From Streptomyces showdoensis (GTDB lineage: Bacteria; Actinomycetota; Actinomycetes; Streptomycetales; Streptomycetaceae), in contig NZ_BAAAXG010000016.1 of NCBI RefSeq assembly GCF_039535475.1, positions 47,271 to 111,270 on the forward strand: a stretch of 64,000 nt of DNA, given 5' to 3'. Below are positions 55,850-64,000 of the stretch, in pieces. Positions within the stretch are counted from its first letter, which is position 1. Every line of letters starts with the position of its first letter. The notes under the pieces are model-generated. The model was not told where the DNA came from. It did no database searches and saw only the letters and a program-made list of their open reading frames with translations. The translations under genes were made by a program, and so were the position numbers.

Positions 55850-56719
55850 TCACGAGGCGCCGTCGAGGACCTCCCGCAGCCGGTGCGCGAACTCGTCCGG
55901 CTTCCCGGGATAGCCGGACTCCGCGTCGGCGAAGCCGCCGTGATGGCTCGGGAACACGGTCACCCGCTGCCCGAGCAGCTCGGCGGTCGCGACGGAGGTG
56001 CGTCCGGTCAGCACGCCGCCGGACTCCTCGCCCACCGCGATCACGACGCGGGTCGGCGCCGCGGCGATCGCCTCGGCATCGGGCCGGTAGCCGCTGACGG
56101 CCCACGACCGGTCGGAGAGCAGCGGATCGTCGCGCGATCCGTCGTCGCCCACGGGCAGTCCGAACGCGGCCGGATCGGCGGCCGGCCGCGCGAAGTACGC
56201 GTCGGTGAACTCGCCGTCCCACGAGGTCATCGCCACGAACGCGGCCATGCCGGCCCCCCATCCCCGCTTCTCGTACACCTCCCGGACATCAGCCCGCGCC
56301 CGCACGGCCGCCGGGCCGTCCGGCGTGAGCGTGAGGAGCGGCGGCTCGTGCGCGACCAGGGTGGTCACGTCCCCCGGGTACTTCGCCACGAGCTCGAGCG
56401 CCGTGACCGCGCCCCCGCTGCTCGCGAACATCTCGACCGGCCCGGCCCCGAGCGCCTCGATGACGGCGTGCACGTCATCGGCCTGGACCTGCGGCGTGTG
56501 GTCCACCCGCCCGTCCTTGCGCGTGCTGCGGCCGATCCCACGCGGGTCGTACGTGGCGACCGTCCGCTCGGGAAGGCGCGCCGCGAGCGCGGCGAAGCCG
56601 GCGGCGTCCATGGGCTGCCCGATCATGAGCAGCGGCGGTCGTCCATCAGCGGTCGGCAGCGGCCCGCGCACGTCATAGACGAGGTCCGCGCCGGCCGTCT
56701 CAAGCGTCTGAGTCTTCAT
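55850..56719 (-). CDS. Alpha/beta hydrolase
   Basis: 289 residues from the ATG complementary to 56717-56719. LLMIGQPMDAAGFAALAARL (first strand and oxyanion region, lacking the usual HG), TVATYDPRGIGRSTRKDGRV, the nucleophile elbow VEMFASSGGAVTALELVAKY (S-S-G-G-A, the central Ser as nucleophile), the acid region VVIAVGEESGGVLTGRTSVA and the catalytic His in VTVFPSHHGGFADAESGYPG. This is the set seen in actinobacterial hydrolases of unknown substrate. The absence of a standard HGxP oxyanion motif is a minor deviation. Confidence 0.9.
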   Translation of the reverse strand: MKTQTLETAGADLVYDVRGPLPTADGRPPLLMIGQPMDAAGFAALAARLPERTVATYDPRGIGRSTRKDGRVDHTPQVQADDVHAVIEALGAGPVEMFASSGGAVTALELVAKYPGDVTTLVAHEPPLLTLTPDGPAAVRARADVREVYEKRGWGAGMAAFVAMTSWDGEFTDAYFARPAADPAAFGLPVGDDGSRDDPLLSDRSWAVSGYRPDAEAIAAAPTRVVIAVGEESGGVLTGRTSVATAELLGQRVTVFPSHHGGFADAESGYPGKPDEFAHRLREVLDGAS

Positions 56720-57169
56720 ACCCCTACAGACCGGCCACACCCCGAAAACTCATCGGCGCGCCCGGCATCGCGTCGCGGGAGTCGGAGCTCACCCCGTCGC
56801 ACGGGCGCGGCGGGGGCGCAAAGGGCTGGTCGGCTGCCGTTGATCACACGGACCGGTCCCCGGCTCCGAGTCCCGGGGAGGTATCAGGCTGCCGGGCGGG
56901 CGGGCTTCCAGCGGCGCAGGCCGGTGTCGGTGAGTTCGATCGGTTCGCCGCGGGCCGTGTCGTGGTGGACAACAGGTCGTCAGCTGTCATCACCTCGCGC
57001 AGGCGAGGAGTGCCCGCCCCGGGGCGCCGGCGAGTTCCCGGCCGGCCGTGTCCGCGTACGCCCCGGCCGGACTCGTTGTCAGTTCCTCGTGCCATGCTGA
57101 CGGCGATCAGAGTCGACGGGGTGTTCGATCGTTCCCGTCGCCGCACACCGATGCAGAGGACCGAGAGAA
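56720..57169. other. 450-bp gap with a possible gene scrap
   Basis: No intact gene. On the minus strand about 56887-56975 one frame reads ARGEPIELTDTGLRRWKPAR and then stops, which has the look of a genuine C-terminus cut off from its gene. The right end (57080-57169) is the leader of the DUF4246 gene. Confidence 0.35.
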
Positions 57170-57227
57170 TTGACCGCGCTGTCCCCCCTTCCCGCTGCCC
57201 TTCCACTCGCCTCGTTCCCGGCCGTTC

Positions 57228-58682
57228 GTGACGCCGCCCAGGACCTTGCGGGAACTGGAGATGATGCGGTGCAGCGCGCACATCCGGGCGAAGGCGGACT
57301 GGTTCGACAAGCGGAACGACGCCGGGATCGTCGCCCGGTGGACCGAGGAGGCGATCGCCCAGGGCCTGACCGAGGCTCAGGTCCGTTACGTGCTGGACGA
57401 ACTCGCGCACTACGCCGCCCTGCGGGACGCGCGGACCGGGGTCGAGGTGTCCGCCGTCGACGGGGTGTGGCAGTCGGACGCGCTCGTCGACGACGCGCTC
57501 GGGGCACGGCTGCGCGAGGCGGTGCGGGTGCTGGAGGAGGTCCCCGAGGAGGAGCGCGACTGGCATCCCGGTTCCGAGGGGCAGGTCCTGGACCTGGTGC
57601 ACCCGTCACTGTTCTGCCTGGTCCGCGAGGTGAGCGGGGCGCCCGAGGAGGCGTGGCGGAATCCGGCGGAACGCTATGCGAAGTACGAGTTCTCGGAGAG
57701 GTTCCAGTGGCTGCCGACGGAGGTCGACGTCGACGAGGACGGCGGGGTCACCTTCGGGTCGTACGTGAACAACGTGCACCCGGAGCGTCACCGCGACCTG
57801 CTCGCGGTCCTGCCGGACGTCTTCGCCCGGATGCGCCCGCTCCTGGAGAACGTGCTCACCGACCTGCGCCACCCGCGGCCCGTACGGATCGACGCCGACC
57901 CCTGGGGCTGGTACGGATCCGCGCCGGTGCGCCCGAACAGGACCGCCTTCGCTGACGACGTGGCCTACGAGGAGGCGAGTCAGGCCTGGTCGGAGGCGTA
58001 CGACGAGTGGTGGGAGAACCGTCGCCCGGTCGTCCCGGACGCCCCGGTGTTCACCGCGCCCGAGCGGCCCGACGCGTCCGCCCGCGTCGACCTGCGCGGT
58101 CGCCGTCTCCAGGTCATCGTCAAGGTGGCCTCCATCCACCTCACTCCCGAGAAGCCCGAGTACGCCGGCGGCTCCTGGCACGTCGAGGGGATGCTGAACG
58201 AGCGGATCGTCTCGACCGGCCTCTTCTACTGGGACAGCGAGAACATCACCGAGAGCCGGCTGGGGTTCCGCAGCGCTCTGGACGACCCGGAGTACGAGCA
58301 GAGCGACGACGACGGCATGCGGGAGGTCTACGGCCTGGAGAACGAGGACGCGCTGAACCAGAGGCTGGGGTCCGCGTCGACCCCGGCGGGCCGCTGCCTC
58401 GCGTTCCCGAACGTCCTGCAGCACCGAGTCGGCTCGTTCCGCCTCGCCGACCCCACCCGGCCGGGGCACCGGAAGATCCTCGCGTTCTTCCTCGTCGACC
58501 CGTCGCAGCGGATCGTGTCGACGGCCGACGTGCCGCCGCAGCAGCCCTGGGCCGAGAGCTCGACCATGACGCTCGCCGAGGCCGAGCAGTACCGCGAGGA
58601 GCTCATGCGGGAGCGCAAGTTCTTCGTCGACGAGCACAACGAGCAGCTCTACGAGCGGGAGTTCTCCCTCTGCGAGCACTGA
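57228..58682 (+). CDS. DUF4246-domain protein (2OG-Fe(II) dioxygenase-like)
   Basis: 484 residues as drawn from GTG 57228 (TPPRTLRELEMMRCSAHIRA). The core is typical DUF4246: RFQWLPTEVDVDEDGGVTFG, SYVNNVHPERHRDLLAVLPD, the SWHVEGMLNERIVSTGLFYW block with its His, AFPNVLQHRVGSFRLADPTR with a second His, and GHRKILAFFLVDPSQRIVST, which has the R-x-x-L strand of double-stranded beta-helix dioxygenases. Upstream in another frame, from TTG 57170 behind GAGGACCGAGAGA, lies TALSPLPAALPLASFPAV, which looks like the true N-terminus; a net +1 near 57236-57239 would explain the split. Substrate unknown. Confidence 0.85.
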   Translation: MTPPRTLRELEMMRCSAHIRAKADWFDKRNDAGIVARWTEEAIAQGLTEAQVRYVLDELAHYAALRDARTGVEVSAVDGVWQSDALVDDALGARLREAVRVLEEVPEEERDWHPGSEGQVLDLVHPSLFCLVREVSGAPEEAWRNPAERYAKYEFSERFQWLPTEVDVDEDGGVTFGSYVNNVHPERHRDLLAVLPDVFARMRPLLENVLTDLRHPRPVRIDADPWGWYGSAPVRPNRTAFADDVAYEEASQAWSEAYDEWWENRRPVVPDAPVFTAPERPDASARVDLRGRRLQVIVKVASIHLTPEKPEYAGGSWHVEGMLNERIVSTGLFYWDSENITESRLGFRSALDDPEYEQSDDDGMREVYGLENEDALNQRLGSASTPAGRCLAFPNVLQHRVGSFRLADPTRPGHRKILAFFLVDPSQRIVSTADVPPQQPWAESSTMTLAEAEQYREELMRERKFFVDEHNEQLYEREFSLCEH

Positions 58683-58787
58683 CCGCGATCCGGACGCCCT
58701 GCCCGGGTGACCGGATGGCCACGTGACCGGATCGAGGGGCGACCGGCGTGACCGGGGGGCCTGTGCGAACCCGCGCAGGCCGCCCGG

Positions 58788-59234
58788 TCAGGGCGTGGGG
58801 CGGCAGCCGAAGACGCGCTCCAGGAGGAGGCAGAGGGAGTCGCGCTCCTCGGCGCCGAGCCCGTCCAGCCCCTCCTGCGTGGTGCGCATCCTCGCGCGGA
58901 TCGCGTCGGTGACGCGCTCGCCCTCGGCGGTGAGGATGACGTTCTTGACGCGCCGGTCGGACGCGTCGGCTTCGCGGCGCACCAGGCCGCGCTTCTCCAG
59001 CCGGTCGATGATGCCGGTGATGTTGGAGGCGTCGCAGGTCATGGTCTCGGCCAGCGCGCGCATCGCGGCGGGCCCGCGGCGCAGCACGGTCAGCGCCTTG
59101 GCCTGGCTCGCGGTGAGGTTCTCGCTCGCCGCCGCGACGGTGAAGTCGCCGAGGTAGACGCCCCAGGACATCGAGAGCTGCTCCATGAGCCGGTCGGTGT
59201 CGACGGGCGCTTGCGCACGCGGAGCTTCTGTCAT
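58788..59234 (-). CDS. MarR-family transcriptional regulator
   Basis: 148 residues, ATG complementary to 59232-59234. Winged helix: NLTASQAKALTVLRRGPAAM, RALAETMTCDASNITGIIDR, LEKRGLVRREADASDRRVKN (the D-x-R wing motif) and VILTAEGERVTDAIRARM. Flanking helices form the dimer interface. It is divergent from the Old Yellow Enzyme gene; the 118-bp gap is AT-rich and dyad-rich. TACTGT ends 6 nt before the ATG with TTGAGA 18 nt further up, so the mRNA is probably leaderless and the promoter overlaps the operator. Confidence 0.93.
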   Translation of the reverse strand: MTEAPRAQAPVDTDRLMEQLSMSWGVYLGDFTVAAASENLTASQAKALTVLRRGPAAMRALAETMTCDASNITGIIDRLEKRGLVRREADASDRRVKNVILTAEGERVTDAIRARMRTTQEGLDGLGAEERDSLCLLLERVFGCRPTP

Positions 59235-59352
59235 GGGACAACAGTATCCCGAGAAACTTGACTATCTCAAATATGTGGCTCTACCTTCTTCAGTATTGCA
59301 TGAAGTTCTCAAGCATCAAGGTTGTCAAGTAAACGCCATAAGGAGCGCCCCT
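59235..59352. promoter_or_regulatory. Divergent MarR/OYE control region
   Basis: AT-rich island with a TTGA-CTATC-TCAA dyad (59258-59270) that overlaps the -35 box of the marR promoter on the minus strand, and further CTCAAG/GTCAAGT half-sites at 59308-59331. Presumed MarR operators controlling both directions. Confidence 0.65.
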
Positions 59353-60480
59353 GTGACCGCCACCGCGTCCCCCGCCTCCCGCGCGGCCGAGATCCTCTCC
59401 CGGCCCGTGGCCCTGAACGGCCTCACCGTCCCGAACCGCATCGTGATGGCGCCGATGACGCGCATGTTCTCCCCCGGTGGCGTGCCCGGCGAGGACGTCC
59501 GCTCGTACTACGCCCGCCGTGCCGCCGCCGGCGTGGGCCTGATCGTCACCGAGGGCACGTACGTCGGCCACGACTCGGCGGGGCAGAGCGACCGCGTGCC
59601 GCGGTTCCACGGCGAGGAGCAGCTGGCGGGGTGGGCGAAGGTCGCCGAGGACGTGCACGCGGCGGGCGGCACGATCGTGCCGCAGCTGTGGCACATCGGC
59701 ATGGTGCGCCAGCAGGGCCAGGCGCCCTACCCCGACGCCCCGGCCATGGGGCCCGTCCGGCATCCGCACCGACGCACCGAGGGCACGGGCAAGGAGATGA
59801 CCCGGAGCGACCTGGACGACGTCATCGGCGCCTTCGCCGAGGCCGCCGCGGCCGCCGAGCGCATCGGCTTCGACGGCGTCGAGCTCCACGGCGCCCACGG
59901 CTACCTCATCGACCAGTTCCTGTGGGCGGTGGACGAACCGGCGCACCGACGCGTACGGCGGCGACCCCGTGGCCCGTACGAAGTTCGCGGCCGAGATCGT
60001 GGCCGCGGTCCGCGCGTCCGTCTCGCCCGACTTCCCGGTGCTCTTCCGCTACTCGCAGTGGAAGCAGGACGCCTACGACGCCCGGCTCGCCGAGACCCCG
60101 GAGGAGCTGGAGGCGATCCTGACCCCGCTGGCCGCCGCCGGTGTCGACGCGTTCCACGCCTCCACCCGCCGCCACTGGATCCCCGAGTTCGACGGCTCGG
60201 ACCTCACCTGGCGGGCTGGACCCAGAAGCTCACCGGCCTTCCCGCCATCACCGTCGGCTCGGTCGGCCTCGACGGCGACTTCATCCACGCCTTCGCGGGC
60301 GCGGGCGCGCCGGTCCAGGGCATCGACGAGCTCCTGGACCGTCTGGAGCGCGACGAGTTCGACATGGTCGCGGTCGGCCGGGCGCTGCTCCAGGACCCCG
60401 AGTGGGCGGCCAAGGTCCTCGCGGGCCGGACCGACGAGCTGAAGCCGTACGACGCGGCCGCGGTCAAGACCCTGAGCTGA
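59353..60480 (+). CDS. Old Yellow Enzyme-type NADH:flavin oxidoreductase, middle part out of frame
   Basis: FMN-dependent ene-reductase of about 375 residues; GTG 59353 follows AAGGAG. The frame from 59353 is uninterrupted to 60480, but its middle is not protein-like. Correct text: LSRPVALNGLTVPNRIVMAP, VPQLWHIGMVRQQGQAPYPD and GFDGVELHGAHGYLIDQFLW. At about 59931 an extra G moves the true sequence to the next frame (DAYGGDPVARTKFAAEIVAA, FPVLFRYSQWKQDAYDARLA, FHASTRRHWIPEFDG). At about 60206-60209 a missing C returns it to the first frame (AGWTQKLTGLPAITVGSVGL, MVAVGRALLQDPEWAAKVLA). The two compensating indels make about 92 residues wrong as translated. Likely controlled by the divergent MarR. 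Confidence 0.88.
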   Translation: MTATASPASRAAEILSRPVALNGLTVPNRIVMAPMTRMFSPGGVPGEDVRSYYARRAAAGVGLIVTEGTYVGHDSAGQSDRVPRFHGEEQLAGWAKVAEDVHAAGGTIVPQLWHIGMVRQQGQAPYPDAPAMGPVRHPHRRTEGTGKEMTRSDLDDVIGAFAEAAAAAERIGFDGVELHGAHGYLIDQFLWAVDEPAHRRVRRRPRGPYEVRGRDRGRGPRVRLARLPGALPLLAVEAGRLRRPARRDPGGAGGDPDPAGRRRCRRVPRLHPPPLDPRVRRLGPHLAGWTQKLTGLPAITVGSVGLDGDFIHAFAGAGAPVQGIDELLDRLERDEFDMVAVGRALLQDPEWAAKVLAGRTDELKPYDAAAVKTLS

Positions 60481-60656
60481 GGGCCCGCGCCGCGGCGCGA
60501 TCGACCGCGACGACGGCCGGGAACCGCAGGGTTCCCGGCCCGTCGTCGCGCTGTGTCCACGCGTCGCCGGCCCGGTCCGGCGCGCGCGTCCGGCTCTCCG
60601 CCCGGCCGGGGCCCGCTACGCGCTCACCCCGCCGCCGGACCGGCGTCCGTGGCGCG

Positions 60657-61558
<902 letters not shown>

Positions 61559-61586
61559 CTACGAGCCGGGGAGCGGAGTCTTTTGC

Positions 61587-61622
61587 CCCTGCACGCACGG
61601 CATCTTGACCGTGCGTGCAGGG
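61587..61622. promoter_or_regulatory. Perfect 36-bp dyad between divergent hydrolase and AraC genes
   Basis: CCCTGCACGCACGG (61587-61600), 8-base spacer CATCTTGA, and the exact complement CCGTGCGTGCAGGG (61609-61622). Because both flanking genes point away from it, it is not a terminator; it is a candidate operator for the AraC-type protein or another regulator. Confidence 0.7.
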
Positions 61623-61659
61623 CTGCCACGGCTGCCCGCGGGACCGGCCGTTCCGCCGG

Positions 61660-61738
61660 TCCCGGCGGCTCTCCCGGTTCCGGCGGTTCGGCGGGTCCTG
61701 CCGGTTCTGCCGGTTCTGCCTGTGGTTCTGCCTGGAGG
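61660..61738 (+). repeat. Imperfect 9-bp repeats upstream of the araC-type gene
   Basis: Variants of TCTGCCGGT occur in a row (clearest 61694-61735). No gene is assigned here. The rest of the 346-bp intergenic region (61496-61841) shows only the dyad at 61587-61622. Confidence 0.55.
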
Positions 61739-61841
61739 GGGAAAAGGCCCGCTGCTTGGCTGGTCGGTGTGGGCGGGAGCCCGGGCCCCGGCGTGCGGCC
61801 CGGTCGCGCTCCTGAGTCGATTCCCCTGACTGGAGAGCAAC

Positions 61842-62837
61842 TTGAGCTTGGTGTTGACGACCGCCTCCGTGCCGGACCGGGAGAAGGTCGCGTACTGGAA
61901 CGACGCGGTCAGCAGGGCGCTGGTGCCGCTGACGGTCACTCCCCGGGGCGAGGGACCGTTCGACGGCCGGATCGCCTCCGGCCGGCTCGGCTACCTCCAG
62001 GTGTGCACCATGGAGGCGGACGCGGAGCGGGTCAGCCGTACGCCGGCGCTGATCGCCGGGTCGTCCGAGGCCCTGGTGTCGGTCGCGGTCCAGATCTCCG
62101 GCACGGCCACCGTCGTCCAGGACGGCAGGCGGGCCGAGGTGGCGGAGGGCGAGCTGGTGGTGTGCGACACGACCCGGCCGTACTCCGTCGACTATCCGCA
62201 GCGGTTCGCGACCCACGTCTTCCAGCTCCCGCGCCGCACGCTGGGCGTGCCGGACGACGACGTCCGACGGGTCACCGGCAGCGCCATCGGCACGGCGGAC
62301 GGGGTCGGCGCGATGCTGCTGCCGTTCCTGGCCACGCTGGCCTCGTCCGGCGCCGACCGCTACCCGCAGGTGGTCGCGAACCGCCTGGCCGGGAACGTCG
62401 TCGACCTCCTCTCCACGCTGATCGCGGAGCGCGCCCACCACGGGGGCACGGAGTCGGACGGGCGCAGCCACCTGATGCTGCGCGTCCTCGACCACATCAA
62501 CCGGAACCTGGGCGACCCGGACCTGTCGCCGGAGCGCATCGCCCGGGAGCACCGGATCTCGGTCCGCTACCTGCACCGGCTGTTCGAGGGTGAGGGAACG
62601 ACGGTCGGGCAGTTCGTCCGGCGGCGGCGTCTGGAGGAGTGCCGGCGCGAACTGGCCCGCCGCGGCAGGACGACGCCCACCGTGTCCGCCGTCGCCCAGA
62701 GGTGGGGCTTCGTCAACCCCGCCCACTTCAGCCGGTCCTTCCGCGCCGAATACGGCGTGTCCCCCGCGCGAATGGCGCTCCCTGCGCACGGACCGGGACG
62801 CCGGGGCCGCGCGAGACGGCGAGCACCAGGGGGCTGA
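61842..62837 (+). CDS. AraC-family transcriptional regulator
   Basis: 331 residues, TTG 61842 with GGAGAG 5 nt upstream. N-terminal 190 residues are the AraC-binding-like (cupin) domain of the NimR/FeaR-type group: VAYWNDAVSRALVPLTVTPR, SVAVQISGTATVVQDGRRAE, GELVVCDTTRPYSVDYPQRF. C-terminal double HTH: VLDHINRNLGDPDLSPERIA, REHRISVRYLHRLFEGEGTT, VSAVAQRWGFVNPAHFSRSF and RAEYGVSPARM. Basic tail. It is divergent from the haloperoxidase-like hydrolase and probably controls it. Confidence 0.94.
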   Translation: MSLVLTTASVPDREKVAYWNDAVSRALVPLTVTPRGEGPFDGRIASGRLGYLQVCTMEADAERVSRTPALIAGSSEALVSVAVQISGTATVVQDGRRAEVAEGELVVCDTTRPYSVDYPQRFATHVFQLPRRTLGVPDDDVRRVTGSAIGTADGVGAMLLPFLATLASSGADRYPQVVANRLAGNVVDLLSTLIAERAHHGGTESDGRSHLMLRVLDHINRNLGDPDLSPERIAREHRISVRYLHRLFEGEGTTVGQFVRRRRLEECRRELARRGRTTPTVSAVAQRWGFVNPAHFSRSFRAEYGVSPARMALPAHGPGRRGRARRRAPGG

Positions 62838-63065
62838 CCTCCCGCGTTCCAGCGGGTAAGGTCCCCGCTCGGAGCCGCGCCGGCCGACCCGTGCCCGCGG
62901 CGACGCGGCCCTGCTCGGTGCAGCCCTCCTCGGGCCACGGGCGGTGCGCCGCGTTCCGGCGCGTTCCGGTGATCCGGCGTCGTTCCGGCGCGTGCCCGCG
63001 TCCGGCCGGGAACCTGCGTTCCGGACGTCCCTTTCGCTTCAGGCCCCGACGGCAGGAGACCGTGC

Positions 63066-64000
63066 GTGACCGACTTCGATCCCCCGTCCTCCCGGCCCCC
63101 GGTCCTGGACCGCACGACGCGCGCCTTCGTGGACCGGCATGCCTGCCCTCGGCCGGCGCCCGCCCAGAACCCGGAGGATGCCCTGCGCAGCCTCGCACTC
63201 CTCCAGGGGGACGCCGACCCCGGCGCTCTCGACGAGGAGGCCACCGAAGCGGAGTGGTACGCCCTGCCGGGTGGCCCGACGGGTCACGTGCGGGTTCAGG
63301 TGGTCCGACCGGCCGACACCTCCGGTGCGCTCCCCCGTCGTCCTGTTCCTGCACGGGCTCGGCTGGACCCTGGGCGACGCCGACACCCACCGGCGCCTGG
63401 CGCGGGCCCTCGCCCTCGGCGCGGACGCGGCCGTGGTGTTCGTCGACCACGCGCGCGCCCCGGAGGCGCGGTATCCGGTCGCCGTCGAGCAGTGTTACGC
63501 GGTCGCGCGCTGGATCTGCGCGCAGGGCGGCGAGATCGGCCTGGACGGCGGCCGGATGGTCGCCGTGGGCGACTCGGCGGGCGGGAACCTGGTGGCGGCG
63601 CTGACCCTGCTCGCCAAGGAGCGCGGTGGGGTGCGCCTGCTGCGGCAGGTGCTGCTGTGCCCGGTCCTGGACGCCGCCTGCGACACCCCCTCGTACCGGG
63701 AGTTCGCCGACGGCTACTTCCTGGACCGGGCGACGATGCGCCGGTTCTGGGACCAGTACCTGCCCGACGCACGGCAGCGGAGCCTGGCCACCGCGTCACC
63801 GCTGCGGGCCTCCCTCGACGAGCTCGCCGGACTTCCTCCGGCGCTGGTGGTCACCAGCGAGGCCGACGTGGTGCGCGACGAGGGCGAGGCGTACGCGGAC
63901 CTGCTCCGGTCGGCCGGCGTGCCGGTGGTCTCCCTGCGCTATCAGGGCACGATCCATGGCTTCATGGTGCTCGATCCGCTGCGCGACACGGATTCCGCGC
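63066..64000 (+). pseudogene. Alpha/beta hydrolase (acetyl-esterase/HSL type), frameshifted and cut by window end
   Basis: From GTG 63066: TDFDPPSSRPPVLDRTTRAF, then LPGGPTGHVRVQVVRPADTS. At the C5 run 63332-63336 a net +1 occurs; the next frame gives VVLFLHGLGWTLGDADTHRR (HG-x-G oxyanion region), VVFVDHARAPEARYPVAVEQ, the nucleophile elbow MVAVGDSAGGNLVAALTLLA (GDSAGG), SPLRASLDELAGLPPALVVT with the acid in SEADVVRDEGEAYADLLRSA, and YQGTIHGFMVLDPL with the catalytic His. The gene runs off the window. These are the diagnostic motifs of the hormone-sensitive-lipase family. One surplus C would account for the break. Confidence 0.85.

Overview
This 64 kb window has the very high GC content, GTG and TTG starts, ATGA-type gene overlaps, leaderless-looking promoters and gene families (MerR/TetR/MarR regulators, HAF-repeat and FG-GAP secreted proteins, a sortase-E type LAxTG surface protein, a LanM lanthipeptide synthetase) of a Streptomyces chromosome. 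It looks like ordinary to accessory chromosome. There are no rRNA or tRNA genes, CRISPR arrays, complete insertion sequences or phage genes that I can recognise.

Layout. 1-4.3 kb: the 3' end of kynureninase, a secreted LVIVD-type propeller protein and an APC amino-acid permease. 4.5-6.9 kb: a small hypothetical gene bracketed by a 12-bp tandem repeat, a sirtuin and a DHFR/RibD-like reductase. 6.9-11 kb: a compact operon of a PLP decarboxylase, a PAPS-type sulfotransferase (both frame-disrupted) and a cytochrome P450. 11-15.3 kb: a patchy region with an Imm1-like orphan, a wrecked LD-carboxypeptidase remnant, a hypothetical gene, a GNAT, and a MerR regulator divergent from an alpha/beta hydrolase. 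15.4-20.5 kb: a HEAT-repeat protein, a secreted HAF-repeat protein and hypothetical or membrane proteins. 20.8-26 kb: two secreted hydrolases (GDSL esterase; endonuclease/exonuclease/phosphatase family) that both end in FG-GAP repeats and converge on one terminator. 27.6-30 kb: a LAxTG-anchored surface protein carrying a nuclease-like PD-(D/E)xK motif. 30.2-36.9 kb: a complete narGHJI respiratory nitrate reductase operon. 37-40.4 kb: glyoxalase-fold protein, lipoprotein, propeller-like protein and DUF4241 protein. 40.8-44 kb: a two-gene class II lanthipeptide locus (67-aa precursor plus LanM). 44.1-49.7 kb: a lipoprotein, then a purine-catabolism operon xdhABC preceded by a strong promoter, a 25-codon ORF, a hairpin and a 5-bp satellite. 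49.9-64 kb: small oxidoreductases, two Old Yellow Enzyme relatives, an amidase with divergent TetR, a DUF4246 protein, a MarR regulator, an AraC regulator divergent from a haloperoxidase-type hydrolase across a perfect 36-bp dyad, and a truncated alpha/beta hydrolase.

Two things stand out. The first is the minimal lanthipeptide locus, whose precursor core is rich in Cys/Ser/Thr and ends in Cys-Cys, with no transporter or protease gene in sight. The second is the number of genes (at least eight) disrupted by single- or two-base indels, most of them a net +1 in short G or C runs, while long genes such as narG and xdhB are intact. That pattern suggests residual sequencing or assembly error at least as much as real gene decay. 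All function calls rest on motif recognition by eye; no database search was run.
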